Source of the DNA: Euonymus europaeus
Taxonomy: Eukaryota; Streptophyta; Magnoliopsida; Celastrales; Celastraceae
Direction: 5' to 3'
Assembly: GCA_963580455.1 (NCBI GenBank)
Contig: OY756969.1
Span: 21,734,760 to 21,798,759, forward strand
DNA: 64,000 bases
Shown piece after piece: positions 26,876-38,496 of this stretch. The stretch's first letter is position 1. Each line of letters opens with the position of its first letter. The position numbers and the translations under genes were made by a program. Below the pieces are notes generated by a model that worked only from the letters and a program-made list of their open reading frames with translations, ran no database searches and was not told the DNA's origin.

Positions 26876-28413
26876 CAACTTACTTTTCACCATCTCTGGA
26901 CTTCTAATAAGAAAATATAATTCCTTAATTAAGTGTTATAGTGAATTTTAAGGTTGTTATCTGTCCATGTTACGTTAGTAGTTAAATAGGTGAAGTTGAA
27001 CATATATCCTAAAATCATCCTCAAATAAATAATTGTAAAACTAATCTAAAATTGATAATATTAAACATGAGTTAGGTATGTCGACAAGATGGGTATGGAT
27101 CATTTATGCACACCTCATCTTCACCCAATGTTTGAGTACTCCGCCTAAAACGGCAGTATGGAGCAGGTTTACACATTAAATAATGTCTGCTAATATATTT
27201 TGATGTTAGGGTGAAGATTAAATCCAATGGTACGATACAGTATATTAAAAGTATGCTATAAATGACAAATATATTTCACAAATATTAAATTAAAAATGAC
27301 AAGTATCGATTTGATCATCCTACTTTTTTAAATGAGTCATTTAATTAGGTCATCTTACTTTTTTTCTTTTTTTATTGCTATTCAAGCCCTCCTACATCAG
27401 CAAATCATGTTCGTTAGCTGTCATTGCATATTTTCGCTAATTTTGGCTAACTTGACTCTGTAAATGACATGCCATAATTTTTTCCCAAAAATTATAAATT
27501 ATTTGCATTATGTTTTTCATCTCTCTCCCTCCCATTCTCTTTGTCTCTCTACACACAACAAACATATCTCTTTGCCCCATTACAATTCTAAAAATTCATT
27601 TGTGATTACAATCCCACCAAAAACACGTTTCACATCATCGTTCGCCTATTTCTTTGATTTCATGCACTTTCCGGTAACTAGCTCCATCAATCAACTCTGA
27701 TTTTGAAAGTGGGATGGGAATATTTTTGTTGCTACTTCTTTTAGTCCGGCGTCTTCCAATCAAATTATCCACTGGCCCGTTTGCTGAAGTAAGACGTCTT
27801 GAATATGCCAAAAAAGAGTAAGAGAGCCTAAACGACCTATTTAGGTAAGTAGGAGAGCCATTTCGATATTTCTCCCAAAAAAAAATGACCAAACAAGATC
27901 GATCTCATATTTTGTCATTTATTATTGTCATCTTCCAAAAAATGAATCCCCTGGAAACACTAATAGAATCGTTGTGATAATCCTATCATATGTTGTGATA
28001 TTCCTATCATACATTGGCATGTCACCATTGTCAAATAAAAAAATTAGATAAATTCCATTGAATGCATAATTTGCCTTTCTAGTCTTTCTATGGAAAAATT
28101 TCAACTTCGTTTTGTGCCTTATAAAAGCCACCACATTTTTCTTTAATTAGATTAGAGTGTTTTCCTAAAAATTTTGTAAGATGTTGCGCTAGTGACCCAA
28201 TGACAGATCTGATAGTACTAAACGAAATTTAGAAATGTTAATGAAACGGATATGGAGCAGGTATGTACACTTCATCCCCACTTTGTTGTTTGATTATTTA
28301 TAGTCTCTAAAAACGAAGTCCAACTTCATTTTGCGCTTATTACAACAACACTTTTTAACTCGAATGCTTTCCTAAAAAAAATTAAGCATTTAAAGCATTA
28401 TAAACTCAAAACA

Positions 28414-28439
28414 ATATATATATATATATATATATATAT
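28414..28439. repeat. TA microsatellite
   Basis: About 13 uninterrupted AT dinucleotides. Confidence 0.9.
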
Positions 28440-30544
28440 TTTAAAAAAGAATATTTTATATCACTAGTTCACTGGAGTGGGGTTCAATGGGATCATTGTA
28501 TGCTACCCTGTCCTTATTTAAATCGAGTCCACTCAACTCATCTAACGGCCAAAATTTTATGATATCTCACCAAATTTATCCACTTTCAATAAGTATGTTT
28601 TAAAGTCCAAATTTCAAACTCATGTGTATACATGATAGAACACCTTTTCTCAATTTTACTAGCAAAAATTCATCACTCACACACTAATTTTAAGTCCAAA
28701 TTCTAGCCAAATGGTTTTATCGACTAAGATTTCATTGTCGTAGACATGGAGCATGGTCCCGACAGCATCACCTACGCACTCCACTGCCCTCACTTCCTCG
28801 TCTTTGTTGGGATAGAAACACAAAATAATGAAATAATATCAGAGAATTTTAGATTTTAGAGTGAAAAATCCTTAAAAACGCGAAAATCAAAGGAGCCATA
28901 GGTCACTTAAAACTTTAACTATATAAATGAGATTACGTACAAAGAATCACTCTCTTACAATAGAAATATTGTATGACTTTAATTTATGGATAATCCTCAC
29001 AAATTAGCTCATACTTTTTTCTCTCTGCAGCTATTATACTTTACTTTTCTGCAGGTTTATATGCAAGAACTTTTTTTTGCACACGTTCATGTATTTTACA
29101 CGGCAAGTGCAACTCATATTATAGGAGTTTGCAAAATGCAAATTGTTTAAGTTAGTAAGACAAAACTCAAAAGTCTTGCCAACATTTATTACAAGACAAC
29201 ATTCAAATTGGCAGCCTCACACCGTCACCTCCTTTCAAGCATCAAAGACAAAGTCTGTGTACGTTTCCCCACACATGAGGTTTACACCGTCCAACAGCCT
29301 CCATCCATAAATTAACTTGCCATAGCAGCAATTGCAAATCCATCAATGGAGGCTCAAAAAGAAATTAAAGATCTGGAATATCGGGTGTTTGAGTTTCTTG
29401 ATTAGAACTTAAATGCAAGTATGGAGCAAGAACAATGAAAATGTTGAAATGGGGGAGTTGGGGTTCTGAGTGAGGGAGTGGTGTCAAATTGTCTATGACC
29501 ATTGTATCTGACATGAGAAAAATGAGGAGGGCAAAGAGAAAAAAATGTGGATTTTCAAATCAATAAACATAATCCAACCCAATCTCACAATATATATATA
29601 TATAGTCACCTAAAAACAGAAATGTCACTCTTCTAAAAACATTAGAGCACACTAGACATAATAAGCGATATTAAGGAATTGCTAATTTTAGTTCTTGATC
29701 TATGCACCGAGTTAAAATATAATAATTTCATACGAAAAAAGTCGTAAGGTATAAAAATAAGCTAATTTATAAGTTGATGGATTTTAAAGTTGATAGACAA
29801 CAAAATTATTACATTTAATTTAAAAAATACAATAAAACTGCGCAAAAAGTGATAATTGTATAAATCATTTTAGTTGTTTATTTTTTATTTTTGATAAATT
29901 TTATTTACTTTTATGATCAATATTTATTATTAAAATTAGAGTTTGAAGTTATAAATTACATGAACTTAATATTTTAAGAAATTTATCATATTATATATAA
30001 TATATTACTTAATAAAATAAAAAATAAAAAACCTCATGAAATGTGACTGGAATCGACTTCAATTTTAAGCTGATTGATTTTTTTGGAACTTACAAGCTAT
30101 TGGTTGCGAGGTGGTTGGTAAATCTACCGCTTAAGAATACATACAATGATGGTAAAATAATATTTCCATAAAAATTCTTTGTAGATCTCAATTTTATTAT
30201 ATAAAAATTCAAATCATACACATCTCTCAATACATTCACATCAGCAAAACACATATCCTAATCTAACCACATCAATAAAACAAATCTCTTAATATAATTA
30301 CTCTATTCTTCATTATTTAAATCAACTATTCTCCATTATTTCATCTATTCTTCAACAAAATTACACAAAAATAAAAAATTGATTCCACGAAAAGAAACAC
30401 AACTAATAGTTAATTCCACAAAAAGAAAAGCGAAAAAGAAAACTAAAAATTCATGATAATCTATAATTCCAAAAAATAAATTAAAAGAACAAAAGCTTCC
30501 TTACACTTGATTTTTTTTATTTCTTTTTTTAAAAAAAAGAGAGA

Positions 30545-30700
30545 GTGGGCACCGGTCTGGATAAGCTAGTAGTGGTCCCATAGCCGTTGTGCTAAACGGT
30601 ACCGCTAGCTAAAAAAAATAAAAACAAAACTGAGTGTCGGCACCTTCTGAAGATGCTAGAGGTCCCATAGCATTTGTGCTAGCGGTACCGCTAGCTTATT
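30545..30700. repeat. diverged direct repeat of about 67 bp
   Basis: Two copies, 30545-30612 and 30634-30700, each running from a 'ggcacc' start through 'ggtcccatagc' to 'cggtaccgctagct'. They are separated by about 20 bp of A-rich sequence. No coding capacity. Confidence 0.7.
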
Positions 30701-31407
30701 ATATAAAGGTTGTTTGGTACAGAGTATAACTTAATTTATATTCTGTCAGATATACTCTGTCAGATATACTCTCAGACAATAATAATTTTTACGTTTTACG
30801 ATAATTTATACTCTATCACACACGGTGATCCCACAGCCGTGTTAAATGTGCTTTCAATTGCGTTTTGCGACTATTAAGTCAAAGACTCGTTACACGAATT
30901 TGATACTTTATGATCCCAGTGACCTGAGAGATGCGGGTGAATTCTAAAATGAAAATTTCCATTTCAAAGTGATATGAATGGATTATTTTTTATTTTTAAG
31001 TGGTAACGAAATGAGTATTATTGAGCTAATTTTTTTTTTCTTAAATGAGACGTATATGTATTTGAGACTACTATATTATTTTAACTTTTAAAAAAATATA
31101 GTGTTCTGAAGATTTGGGACCCTTAACGACTGCCCGTCTCACCCATACCAGAAACAACTCTGTATGCTCATTTATTCTTAATTTGTAATAACTAAAGTAG
31201 ATCAAATTACAGAGAGAACTATGAGTTTCATAAAAATGTTTGACTGAGTATTAAACCAAGGACCATATATTTCTGAATTTCTTACCCTCTCACTTGTTCT
31301 TGTCCTATTTTCCACTACCAACTATCTTAATACCTATTTCGTGTGTCTTTAGCATTTGGTTCTAAGCCTTTGTTTTTTGGTTCAATGGATATATATATAT
31401 ATATATA

Positions 31408-32640
31408 AAAGATTCCTATCAAAATATCCATATTTCTTTGGAAAACTTTACAAAATAGACTGCCTGTTGATGACAACTTGAGTAAAGCAGGTGTTTACAT
31501 AGTGTCTAAATGTCATTGTTGTCTAGATTCTCCTCAACAGGAGTCTACTCAACATATTCTGGTTAATGGATCTCTTGCAGTGCATGTTTGGACCTATTTT
31601 TGCAAAATATTTGGATTAAATTTCAGGTCCAATCCTCTTCATATTGTGTTGGCTGATTGGTGGAGGCTCAAGAGATCCAACTCAGTGCTTGGCTCTCTTG
31701 TTTGTTTGATTCCTGCTTGCATTTGCTGGTATCTTTGGCAAGCTAGAAACAAATCCAGGTATGATGATAAGGGTTGTTCTGTAAACATGATTATTAATAA
31801 TGTCATTAATCTTGTCTCTCTGATATTTCAAAGTGTTTCAAAAGTTCATAAGCTTCAACTTCAAGATTCCTTTATAAATGACTTATTCAATATCCCCATC
31901 TATGTTGCTCCCAAAGGTAAGACTCTTATTTTGTACTGGTATCCTCCCCCTCCAAATGTCATTAAGATAAATTGTGATGGTAGTGTTTTGACTAATCTTG
32001 GACATTCTGGAGGTGGTGGGATTATTAGAGATCATAGAGGTGCTTTTCTGGCAGGTTACTCAAACTACTATGGTAATAAGTCCATTACATGGGCTGAAAT
32101 GAATTCCATATTTGAGGGCATTACTTTAGCTTCTTCTATGGGTTTTAGACACATCTTGGTTGAATCAGACTCTTTGATTGTTATTAACATTTTGTCAAAT
32201 TGCTCTCGATGCCCTTGGAGGCTTTTATATCTCAAACGTAGTATAGAAAATTGCTGCCATAACATTACTATTCAATATAATCACATCTTCAGAGAAATTA
32301 ATTGTTGTGCTGATCTTTTGGCTAATCAAGCCTCCCAAAGCAATTTGTCTGTTTCTTATTCCAGGTTCAAAGATCTACCTGCTAAAGGAAAGGGCTTCAT
32401 CATAATGGATCAAATGGGCATTCCTGCTACAAGAAAATCTTAGTTCTGTGTTTGATGTTATTTTTGTATGATTTTTCTTTGGCTTGTTGTTTTTGTCTCT
32501 TTCGATTTGTTGGATTTTGCCTCTTGTTGATGGGTTAGGTTTGGTCCCCCCATTGTGAGCTTCCGGATAAGGGCTTTTCTTCTTCTTTTTCAATAAATTC
32601 TCCTCCTTTCAAAAAAAAAAAAAAAAAAAAACTTCCTAAT
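31408..32640 (+). mobile_element. 5'-truncated LINE: zinc-binding RT tail, RNase H and poly(A)
   Basis: An open frame from about 31420 to the stop at 32441-32443 encodes the C-terminal part of an L1-type LINE. It has the reverse-transcriptase zinc-binding region (I-F-L-W-K-T-L-Q-N-R-L-P, then C-x-x-C with a downstream E-S-T-x-H-I-L pair), I-C-W-Y-L-W-Q-A-R-N-K, and a plant-type RNase H domain (K-I-N-C-D-G-S, G-G-G-G-I-I-R-D-H-R-G, W-A-E-M-N-S-I, L-V-E-S-D-S, N-C-C-A-D-L-L-A-N). A 3' UTR with AATAAA at 32592 leads into a run of about 20 A. Truncation at the 5' end with an intact tail is classic target-primed insertion. Only a weak target duplication (TTCCTA) is seen. The frame lacks stops, so insertion is fairly recent. 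Confidence 0.88.
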
Positions 32641-33150
32641 CTAACCTATTCATTAAAACTATATGATTTTTTTTCCCCTTCAGTGGGAATAGTACTTACC
32701 CTAAGATGACATGAACAATTTCTGGACTATGCAAGTGGAACCAACGTTACCGGGTTGAATTTTTAACTTCTTAATACTCCCAACCGGTGTGAAATAAATA
32801 ATATTCATGGAAATTTTGGATTATTAGAAATATAAAATATCTCACATCAGTTAATTGAGCGTCAGTCGTATGATTTATAATTTTGAGCCGAACTTTTCTC
32901 AAGTAAAGATGACACTTTTAGGAATAATATCATGCCATCAGCTCAAAATGGACAATAGATAATCCTTAGTTGAACCTTTCATAAAAGCATACACAAAACT
33001 ATTAAAACCTAATAATTACCAAAATGTCAAAGTCATACCCACAACCGCGTAACAATTCAAAGACACTCTATAATCTAGATGTTTTTGCATGTTCAAATTG
33101 ACCAAAACAAAGTTTCAAAATCCCCGCAATTCACATCTGCCTACTTTTTA
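32641..33150. other. intergenic; upstream region of the interrupted chitinase
   Basis: No gene recognised. AT-rich with short runs of T and A. Confidence 0.4.
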
Positions 33151-33151
33151 G

Positions 33152-33173
33152 TTGACTTACCAAGCTATAAATA
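33152..33173 (+). promoter_or_regulatory. W-box and TATA box of the interrupted chitinase
   Basis: TTGACT (33152-33157), a WRKY-factor W-box core, lies 8 bp before TATAAATA (33166-33173), which is 75 bp upstream of the ATG. A W-box fits a defence-induced chitinase (inference). A TA microsatellite (about 33175-33200) lies between the TATA box and the ATG. Confidence 0.55.
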
Positions 33174-33247
33174 CATATATATATATATATATATATATAT
33201 GCATGTATACTCGATCACAATATTGCAATTCCTTGGCTATCCCAAAA

Positions 33248-35145
33248 ATGGCACCAAAGAGTTTGGTTCTAGCCACACTCCTAGTAGGAGTAATTCTTGC
33301 CACAACCTTGCCCAACAATGTGATGGCTCAAAATTGTAGCTGTGCTACAGACTTGTGCTGCAGCCGGTTCGGTTATTGTGGCACCGGCGATGATTACTGT
33401 GGCGTCGGGTGCCGACAAGGCCCTTGCTATGTAGCTCCACCAACTAACGATGTCGTCGTCTCGGACATCGTCACGCCGGAATTCTTCAATGGCATAATTG
33501 ATCAAGCTGATGCTAATTGTGAGGGGAAAAACTTCTACTCTAGAGTTGTGTTTCTTGATGCACTCAACTCTTTTCCTCAGTTTGGTAGAATCGGTTCTGT
33601 CGACGATTCTAAGCGAGAAATCGCCGCTTTGTTCGCTCATTTTGTTGGAAATATATTTTATATTCGGGGTGGCATTATTTACCTACTCCCCGCCTTTACC
33701 CAGGATCGAACCTGGGTGGTCACCTTCATAGGCGCCCCAGTGCAAGTCCTGGTACCACTGAGCCAACTTGGTTCAGTGGTACCAGGACTTGCACTGGGGC
33801 GCCTATGAAGGTGACCACCCAGGTTCGATCCTGGGTAAAGGCGGGGAGGAGGTAAATAATGCCCCCCGAATATAAAATATATTTCCAACATAAAGGCGCC
33901 TTTATGTTGGAAATATATTTTATATTCGGGGTGGCATTATTTACCTACTCCCCGCCTTTACCCATAAATAATGCCACCCCGAATATAAAATATATTTTCA
34001 ACATAAAGGCGCCTTTATGTTGGAAATATATTTTATATTCGGGGTGACATTATTTACCTACTCCCCGCCTTTACCCAGGATCGAACCTGGGTGGTCACCT
34101 TCATAGGCGCCCCAGTGCAAGTCCTGGTACTTGGCTCAGTGGTACCAGGACTTGCACTGGGGCGCCTATGAAGGTGACCACCCAGGTTCGATCCTGGGTA
34201 AAGGCGGGGAGTAGGTAAATAATGCCACCCCGAATATAAAATATATTTCCAACATAACCAGTGCGCCTATGAAGGTGACCACCCAGGTTCGATCCTGGGT
34301 AAAGGCGGGGAGTAGGTAAATAATGCCACCCCGAATATAAAATATATTTCCAACATAAAGGTTATGTTGGAAATATATTTTATATTCGGGGTGGCATTAT
34401 TTACCTACTCCCCGCCTTTACCCAGGATCGAACCTGGGTGGTCACCTTCATAGGCGCCCCAGTGCAAGTCCTGGTACCACTGAGCCAAGTTGGTTCAGTG
34501 GTACCAGGACTTGCACTGGGGCGCCTATGAAGGTGACCACCCAGGTTCGATCCTGGGTAAAGGCGGGGAGTAGGTAAATAATGCCACCCCGAATATAAAA
34601 TATATTTCCAACACATTTCACTCATGAGACTGGACGTAAGCGTTACATTTTATTTATTTAAGGCTTAATTTGATATCATTAAACACCAATTCTTCAAGGA
34701 AAATTGTGTTGATTAGTTTGGGTTTCTTGTTTATCCAGATTTCTGCTACATAAATGAGATAAATGGTGCATCTAGGGACTATTGTGATGAGACCAACACA
34801 CAATATCCATGTAACCCTAGCAAGGGTTACTTCGGTCGTGGACCGATGCAACTATCTTGGAACTTTAACTACGGACCGGCAGGAGAAGCTCTGGGATTCG
34901 ACGGATTAAATGTGCCGGAGACGGTGGCTAATGATCCCCTGGTGGCCTTTAGGACGGGCTTGTGGTACTGGATGAACTCTGTTCGTCCGGTGATAAACCA
35001 AGGGTTCGGGGCAACCATCCGAGCCATTAATGGTCCGATTGAATGTGATGGTGGAAATCCTGCTACAGTTCAACGGAGAGTTGAGTACTACACTAATTAC
35101 TGTAATCAACTTGGTGTTGCTCCTGGTGATAATCTCACTTGTTAA
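33248..35145 (+). pseudogene. class IV chitinase (GH19) disrupted by a 971-bp insertion
   Basis: A paralogue of the upstream chitinase. Exon 1 starts at ATG 33248 and encodes a signal peptide (about 1-27, before Q-N-C-S-C), the hevein domain (C-C-S-R-F-G-Y-C-G) and the first part of GH19 up to A-L-F-A-H-F at 33642. It then runs into a foreign insertion (33643-34613) plus the 5-bp duplicated target. Coding resumes at 34619 with T-H-E-T-G to a GT donor after 34635. Exon 2 (34739-35145) begins H-F-C-Y-I-N-E and ends P-G-D-N-L-T-C. Without the insert the exons would total 819 nt and 272 aa in one frame. Insert plus duplication is 976 bp, not a multiple of three, and contains stops, so this copy cannot make full-length enzyme unless the insert is removed. 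Apart from the insert the gene is intact, so the disruption is recent. Confidence 0.93.
33643..34613. mobile_element. composite fold-back element built of inverted tRNA-like (SINE-like) units
   Basis: The insertion starts TGTTGGAAATAT and ends ATATTTCCAACA and is flanked by the 5-bp duplication CATTT (33638-33642, 34614-34618). It consists of one unit of about 124 bp (U) in both orientations: reverse U 33643-33766 with U 33768-33890; truncated pair 33905-33964 and 33965-34003; reverse U 34018-34130 with U 34131-34254; a lone partial U about 34263-34355; reverse U 34365-34488 with U 34490-34613. Units in a pair face head to head with 0-1 nt between them. The junctions after U1 and U2 are the perfect palindrome TAAAGGCGCCTTTA. 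Each U carries an A-box-like TGGCTCAGTGGTA and, 40-odd bases on, a T-arm with B box CCCAGGTTCGATCCTGGG, so the unit head is tRNA-derived. No protein is encoded. Family unknown to me. Confidence 0.85.
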
Positions 35146-35548
35146 TTAGGACACCCTTTGACTGAGTTTTTTCTTCCTTTTGTTTCAGTCATTACATATT
35201 TTATGTGCACTGGTTTCTTACTTGTTTTGAACAAGTCATATTTGACTAGAAAGAATAAACATACACGGCTTCCTTCCATGATGATATATATGTTCTTCTA
35301 TTTATATATAAGCTATATTTTTATGCTAAAATCAATCCACAACAACACAACAAAGCACATAAGGATTGTCTAAACTAAAACACCAATCCAAGGCAAATAG
35401 AGATTTAAAAAAAATCAAAAAAAAAATCAAAACGTATATGCTTTTTACATCATAGCAAGCAAGGATGATGTGAGTGAAGTGGTGTCTGCATATTATGGAA
35501 CTATACAGGTACATGCCTCCGTCAATCTGATCATAAACCCGAAAGGAA

Positions 35549-35782
35549 AATGTTATATAGCCCAGGACTAAACAACTCATATAGCCCATTTTATCGTAAT
35601 ATTGTATTTCATTGTAATATAATATTCCATTTTATATTACAATGAAATATCATATTCCACTATAATGTTTCATTTTGATATTTTATCGTAATATCATATT
35701 TCATTATACATTTATCATAAAATATAATGTTACAATATAAAGAGACAATATGAGTTGTTTAGCCGTAGACTATTTATCACCC
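35549..35782. mobile_element. MITE-like element, copy 2 of a three-copy family
   Basis: Starts AATGTTATATAGCC and ends CTATTTATCACC, that is, opposite orientation to the copy at 11461. Internal inverted repeat 'taaacaactcatat' / 'atatgagttgttta' is perfect. The core is made of repeated ATATTACAATG-type words. Confidence 0.65.
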
Positions 35783-36116
35783 CTAAACCCAAAATCTAAA
35801 AGATTCTAAAGTTGTTTCTAACTTTCTATATATACACAAACAAAAGAGGACACCAATAATCCATTAATTGGCCTGTGTTTATGTCTTGACTTTATCATTA
35901 GACGTTGAGGGAGTTTGTCAATAGCTAATCCACAAGAAAGCAACAACAAAAATCGAAACACGCCTTAAAGAATGCGAGTTCCCCCAAAGTCCATCTCCAT
36001 TCCTGGAGACTGAATCAAAGAAAACTGTAGATTCTCCGGCCATCAGGGATGAATTGGAGGAAGAGTATTTGATTATTCGTATATGTTATTGCATTTTTCG
36101 AGAAACAGGAACAAAA

Positions 36117-36172
36117 ATCGGAGTGGTGGGCGCATAACCCACAGGTCCAAGGATCGAAACCTCACTCCGATA
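36117..36172 (+). pseudogene. initiator tRNA-Met-like relic lacking the D-arm
   Basis: 56 nt that follow plant initiator tRNA-Met. The acceptor-stem strands ATCGGAG and CTCCGAT are perfectly complementary. The anticodon arm GTGGGCGCATAACCCAC carries CAU, followed by a variable region and a T-loop ATCGAAA. About 16-17 nt corresponding to the D-arm are missing, and the T-stem outer pairs no longer match. Compared with the plant initiator tRNA as I remember it, one acceptor pair has changed on both strands (A-U to G-C). It has lost the A box and is unlikely to be a working tRNA gene. Confidence 0.7.
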
Positions 36173-38496
36173 TTCTCTCTGTCTTATTTTGTACCTCTTT
36201 TAATTTTAATGAACTTCGTATCTTACAAAGCAGAAAAAAAAAGTAACGAAATTCGTGGATATGTCATATATGCTGGAGTGAGCCACCAGCTCTAATAAAA
36301 ATTAAAAATTTAGATTTATATATATTTTTTTAAAATTATAATATTAGTTTATTTTTAAATTGAGGTCATAATGTCATTCATATTAAACGTAGGCAAAATT
36401 CGTTGTCGTTAGGATGACTTCATTTTTTTCGCGCACACACATTCATTCTTGCTTTTGGTCGCCCTCCTTCCTAAATTTTATACAAAAAAGGTAACCTCAT
36501 CGTGGCCAAGCTAATGCTCTTTGAATATTTGTCGCCCTTTGACTTTGAAAACATTGGAGTAATCCCAATGACAATATGATCACATTTATGAACTCCTTGT
36601 CTGTTTTTACACTTATAAATATCATTAGATATTTGGAATGCTCAAATACTCTTGCCTCCAGGATTCTTAAATTACAGTTTCGCTAGGTATTCCAACTTCG
36701 AGCTTTTTAACTTGATGTAGACATGTAGTATACGATTAATGATTTGTTTTGAGTTCATTCATTGTTTTGTGGATCTAAATCCAACATCAAAAAATCAAAA
36801 TCGACTTGAAATTGACACGGGTTTGAAAAAAAAAAACGTTTATGAAATCTATAAGATCAATTTCGAGATTTTAAACAGAATGAGTATCCTGTGCAGATCG
36901 TTTTTTTTATTATTATTATTGCCATTCCTAAAAAAGATATATTTGAAATATTTGAGATATCAAAATATTGAAATACTTATCATTTTCATCCAAATTATAT
37001 GACTAAGTATTGTTTGGCCTTAAACTATTTAATTAGCACCTCCAAAAATATCATTCATTACATGATGTTCTCATTGGGAATATCTTTCCATGGAAGAATG
37101 CAGTGGTTGGGTAGTTGCCTCCCAGCAATATGTCATTTTCCCATAAGCTAATGAATTTATAGGGCCAACGTGCAATGAGTTTAAAGTAAGTGGATGGCAT
37201 GTGGCCTTCTATGAAATTGAAATCAGGAAGTGCTGTAAAGGTTAGGAAATGTCTAAGGGTTCGTTTGTTATCCAATTGTATTTTATAGCTTAAAGCTGTG
37301 AAAAATGCTGTTCTTTTAGCTGTCAAAAATGTTGTGTAAAATGCTGTGGGTCCCACAACTTTAAGCTGTGTAAAATGCTGTAGGGATGTTTGGTTCTCTT
37401 TTTTTACATTAGCTTTTTGTTAGGATATTTTATATGAAATGACAAAAAAGGACATTTTTACAGCATTTTTAGTGGGTCCCACAACTCTTCGTGTTTAGTA
37501 ATACCGTAAAATCTTTGCTGCAATACCATGTTGAAAAAATGGATCTAAAATCCAATATAGACAAAATTTTATTTTTCATTTTTATAAAAGATGGCGGTAC
37601 CTCGATAATTTTATTGATACCTGCACTTATGGCGGAGGAATACCATGGATACAGAGACAAGAACCAGCCAAAAAATACAAAGCTACAAGCAAAACCAAAG
37701 AAAAGACAAGAATCCCAAACCAGCCAAAAACTACAAGCGAACCAAAGAAAAAGTTTGGAACCGTACAACTCAAAATTATATCTGAAACAATTTGTTCGAA
37801 CAAAAACAACAATAAAGAATCAAGAATAGAGATATTTACGTGGAAAGCCCTTAAAGGGAAAAACCGTGGACAGAGCAGGAGGAATTCACTATGTAGAGAA
37901 AACAAATACAAGAGAGTTTTGAGTGACGATTTTACAACAAATATATACTTAACCGAGACCCTAACTACACCCCTGCACCCAAAACGGTCCCGGGCCTATA
38001 GGCCCATTCCCTCTGCTCCCATCACAAATCCCAAAAAAAATTGCTAAAATTTCTTCATCAAAATTTTTCACACCGCGAACTTTTCGAATTAGACCAAATT
38101 GAATTTGGATCTCAAACTCTAATAATGGCTTTCAAGTTAAGGGGCTTTCTTCCATGTCCTTGTAACTTGGCAACCCCAATCTATATTCAATTCCATAAAA
38201 AAATATTAGTGACGGTAAAAATGAATGATAAACCTTATAATTGATCTCTCGATTAGTACAGAAGAATTATTGACAACTTATTTACTGACAACAAATTTTC
38301 GTATATATAATTCTATTAAAAACATTAGAGTATATTTTGATCTCAGAATTACAAAAAAAGAATAGACAAAGCTACAGCCTACAGAATAATTAATGAAAAG
38401 AAAAGGGAATTAGAAGAAGAAGAAGAAGAAGAAAGAAAGAAAAGCAGTCTGCATGGTATTTCTCGCAAGTGCAAATTATTTAGTTTTCTTCACTAA
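36173..38496. other. intergenic with transposon-like debris, no gene seen
   Basis: No gene recognised. Around 37250-37490 there are repeated 'taaaatgctgt' and 'gtgggtcccacaact' words, as in decayed hAT-like MITEs. Around 37810-38020 the text (ATTTACGTGGAAAGCC, later TTCACTATGTAGAGAAA) resembles copia-type LTR sequence. Neither has clear boundaries, so both are weak calls. Confidence 0.35.

Larger units (their letters stand above)
26876..31407. other. long AT-rich intergenic region, no gene seen
   Basis: No supportable gene. It contains poly-T/poly-A runs, a TA microsatellite (28414-28439), a short diverged duplication (30545-30700) and several AT-rich tracts. A minus-strand frame at about 27892-27635 is Ser/Arg-rich but has no family motif. 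Confidence 0.4.

Noticed and set aside
33643..34613. Reading the insertion as a Cassandra-type TRIM or a solo LTR because of TG...CA ends and 5-bp duplication.
   Set aside because: The interior is an alternating inverted array with tRNA-like, not 5S-like, motifs and no direct LTR pair or standard primer site. Kept open that the outer ends derive from an LTR element.
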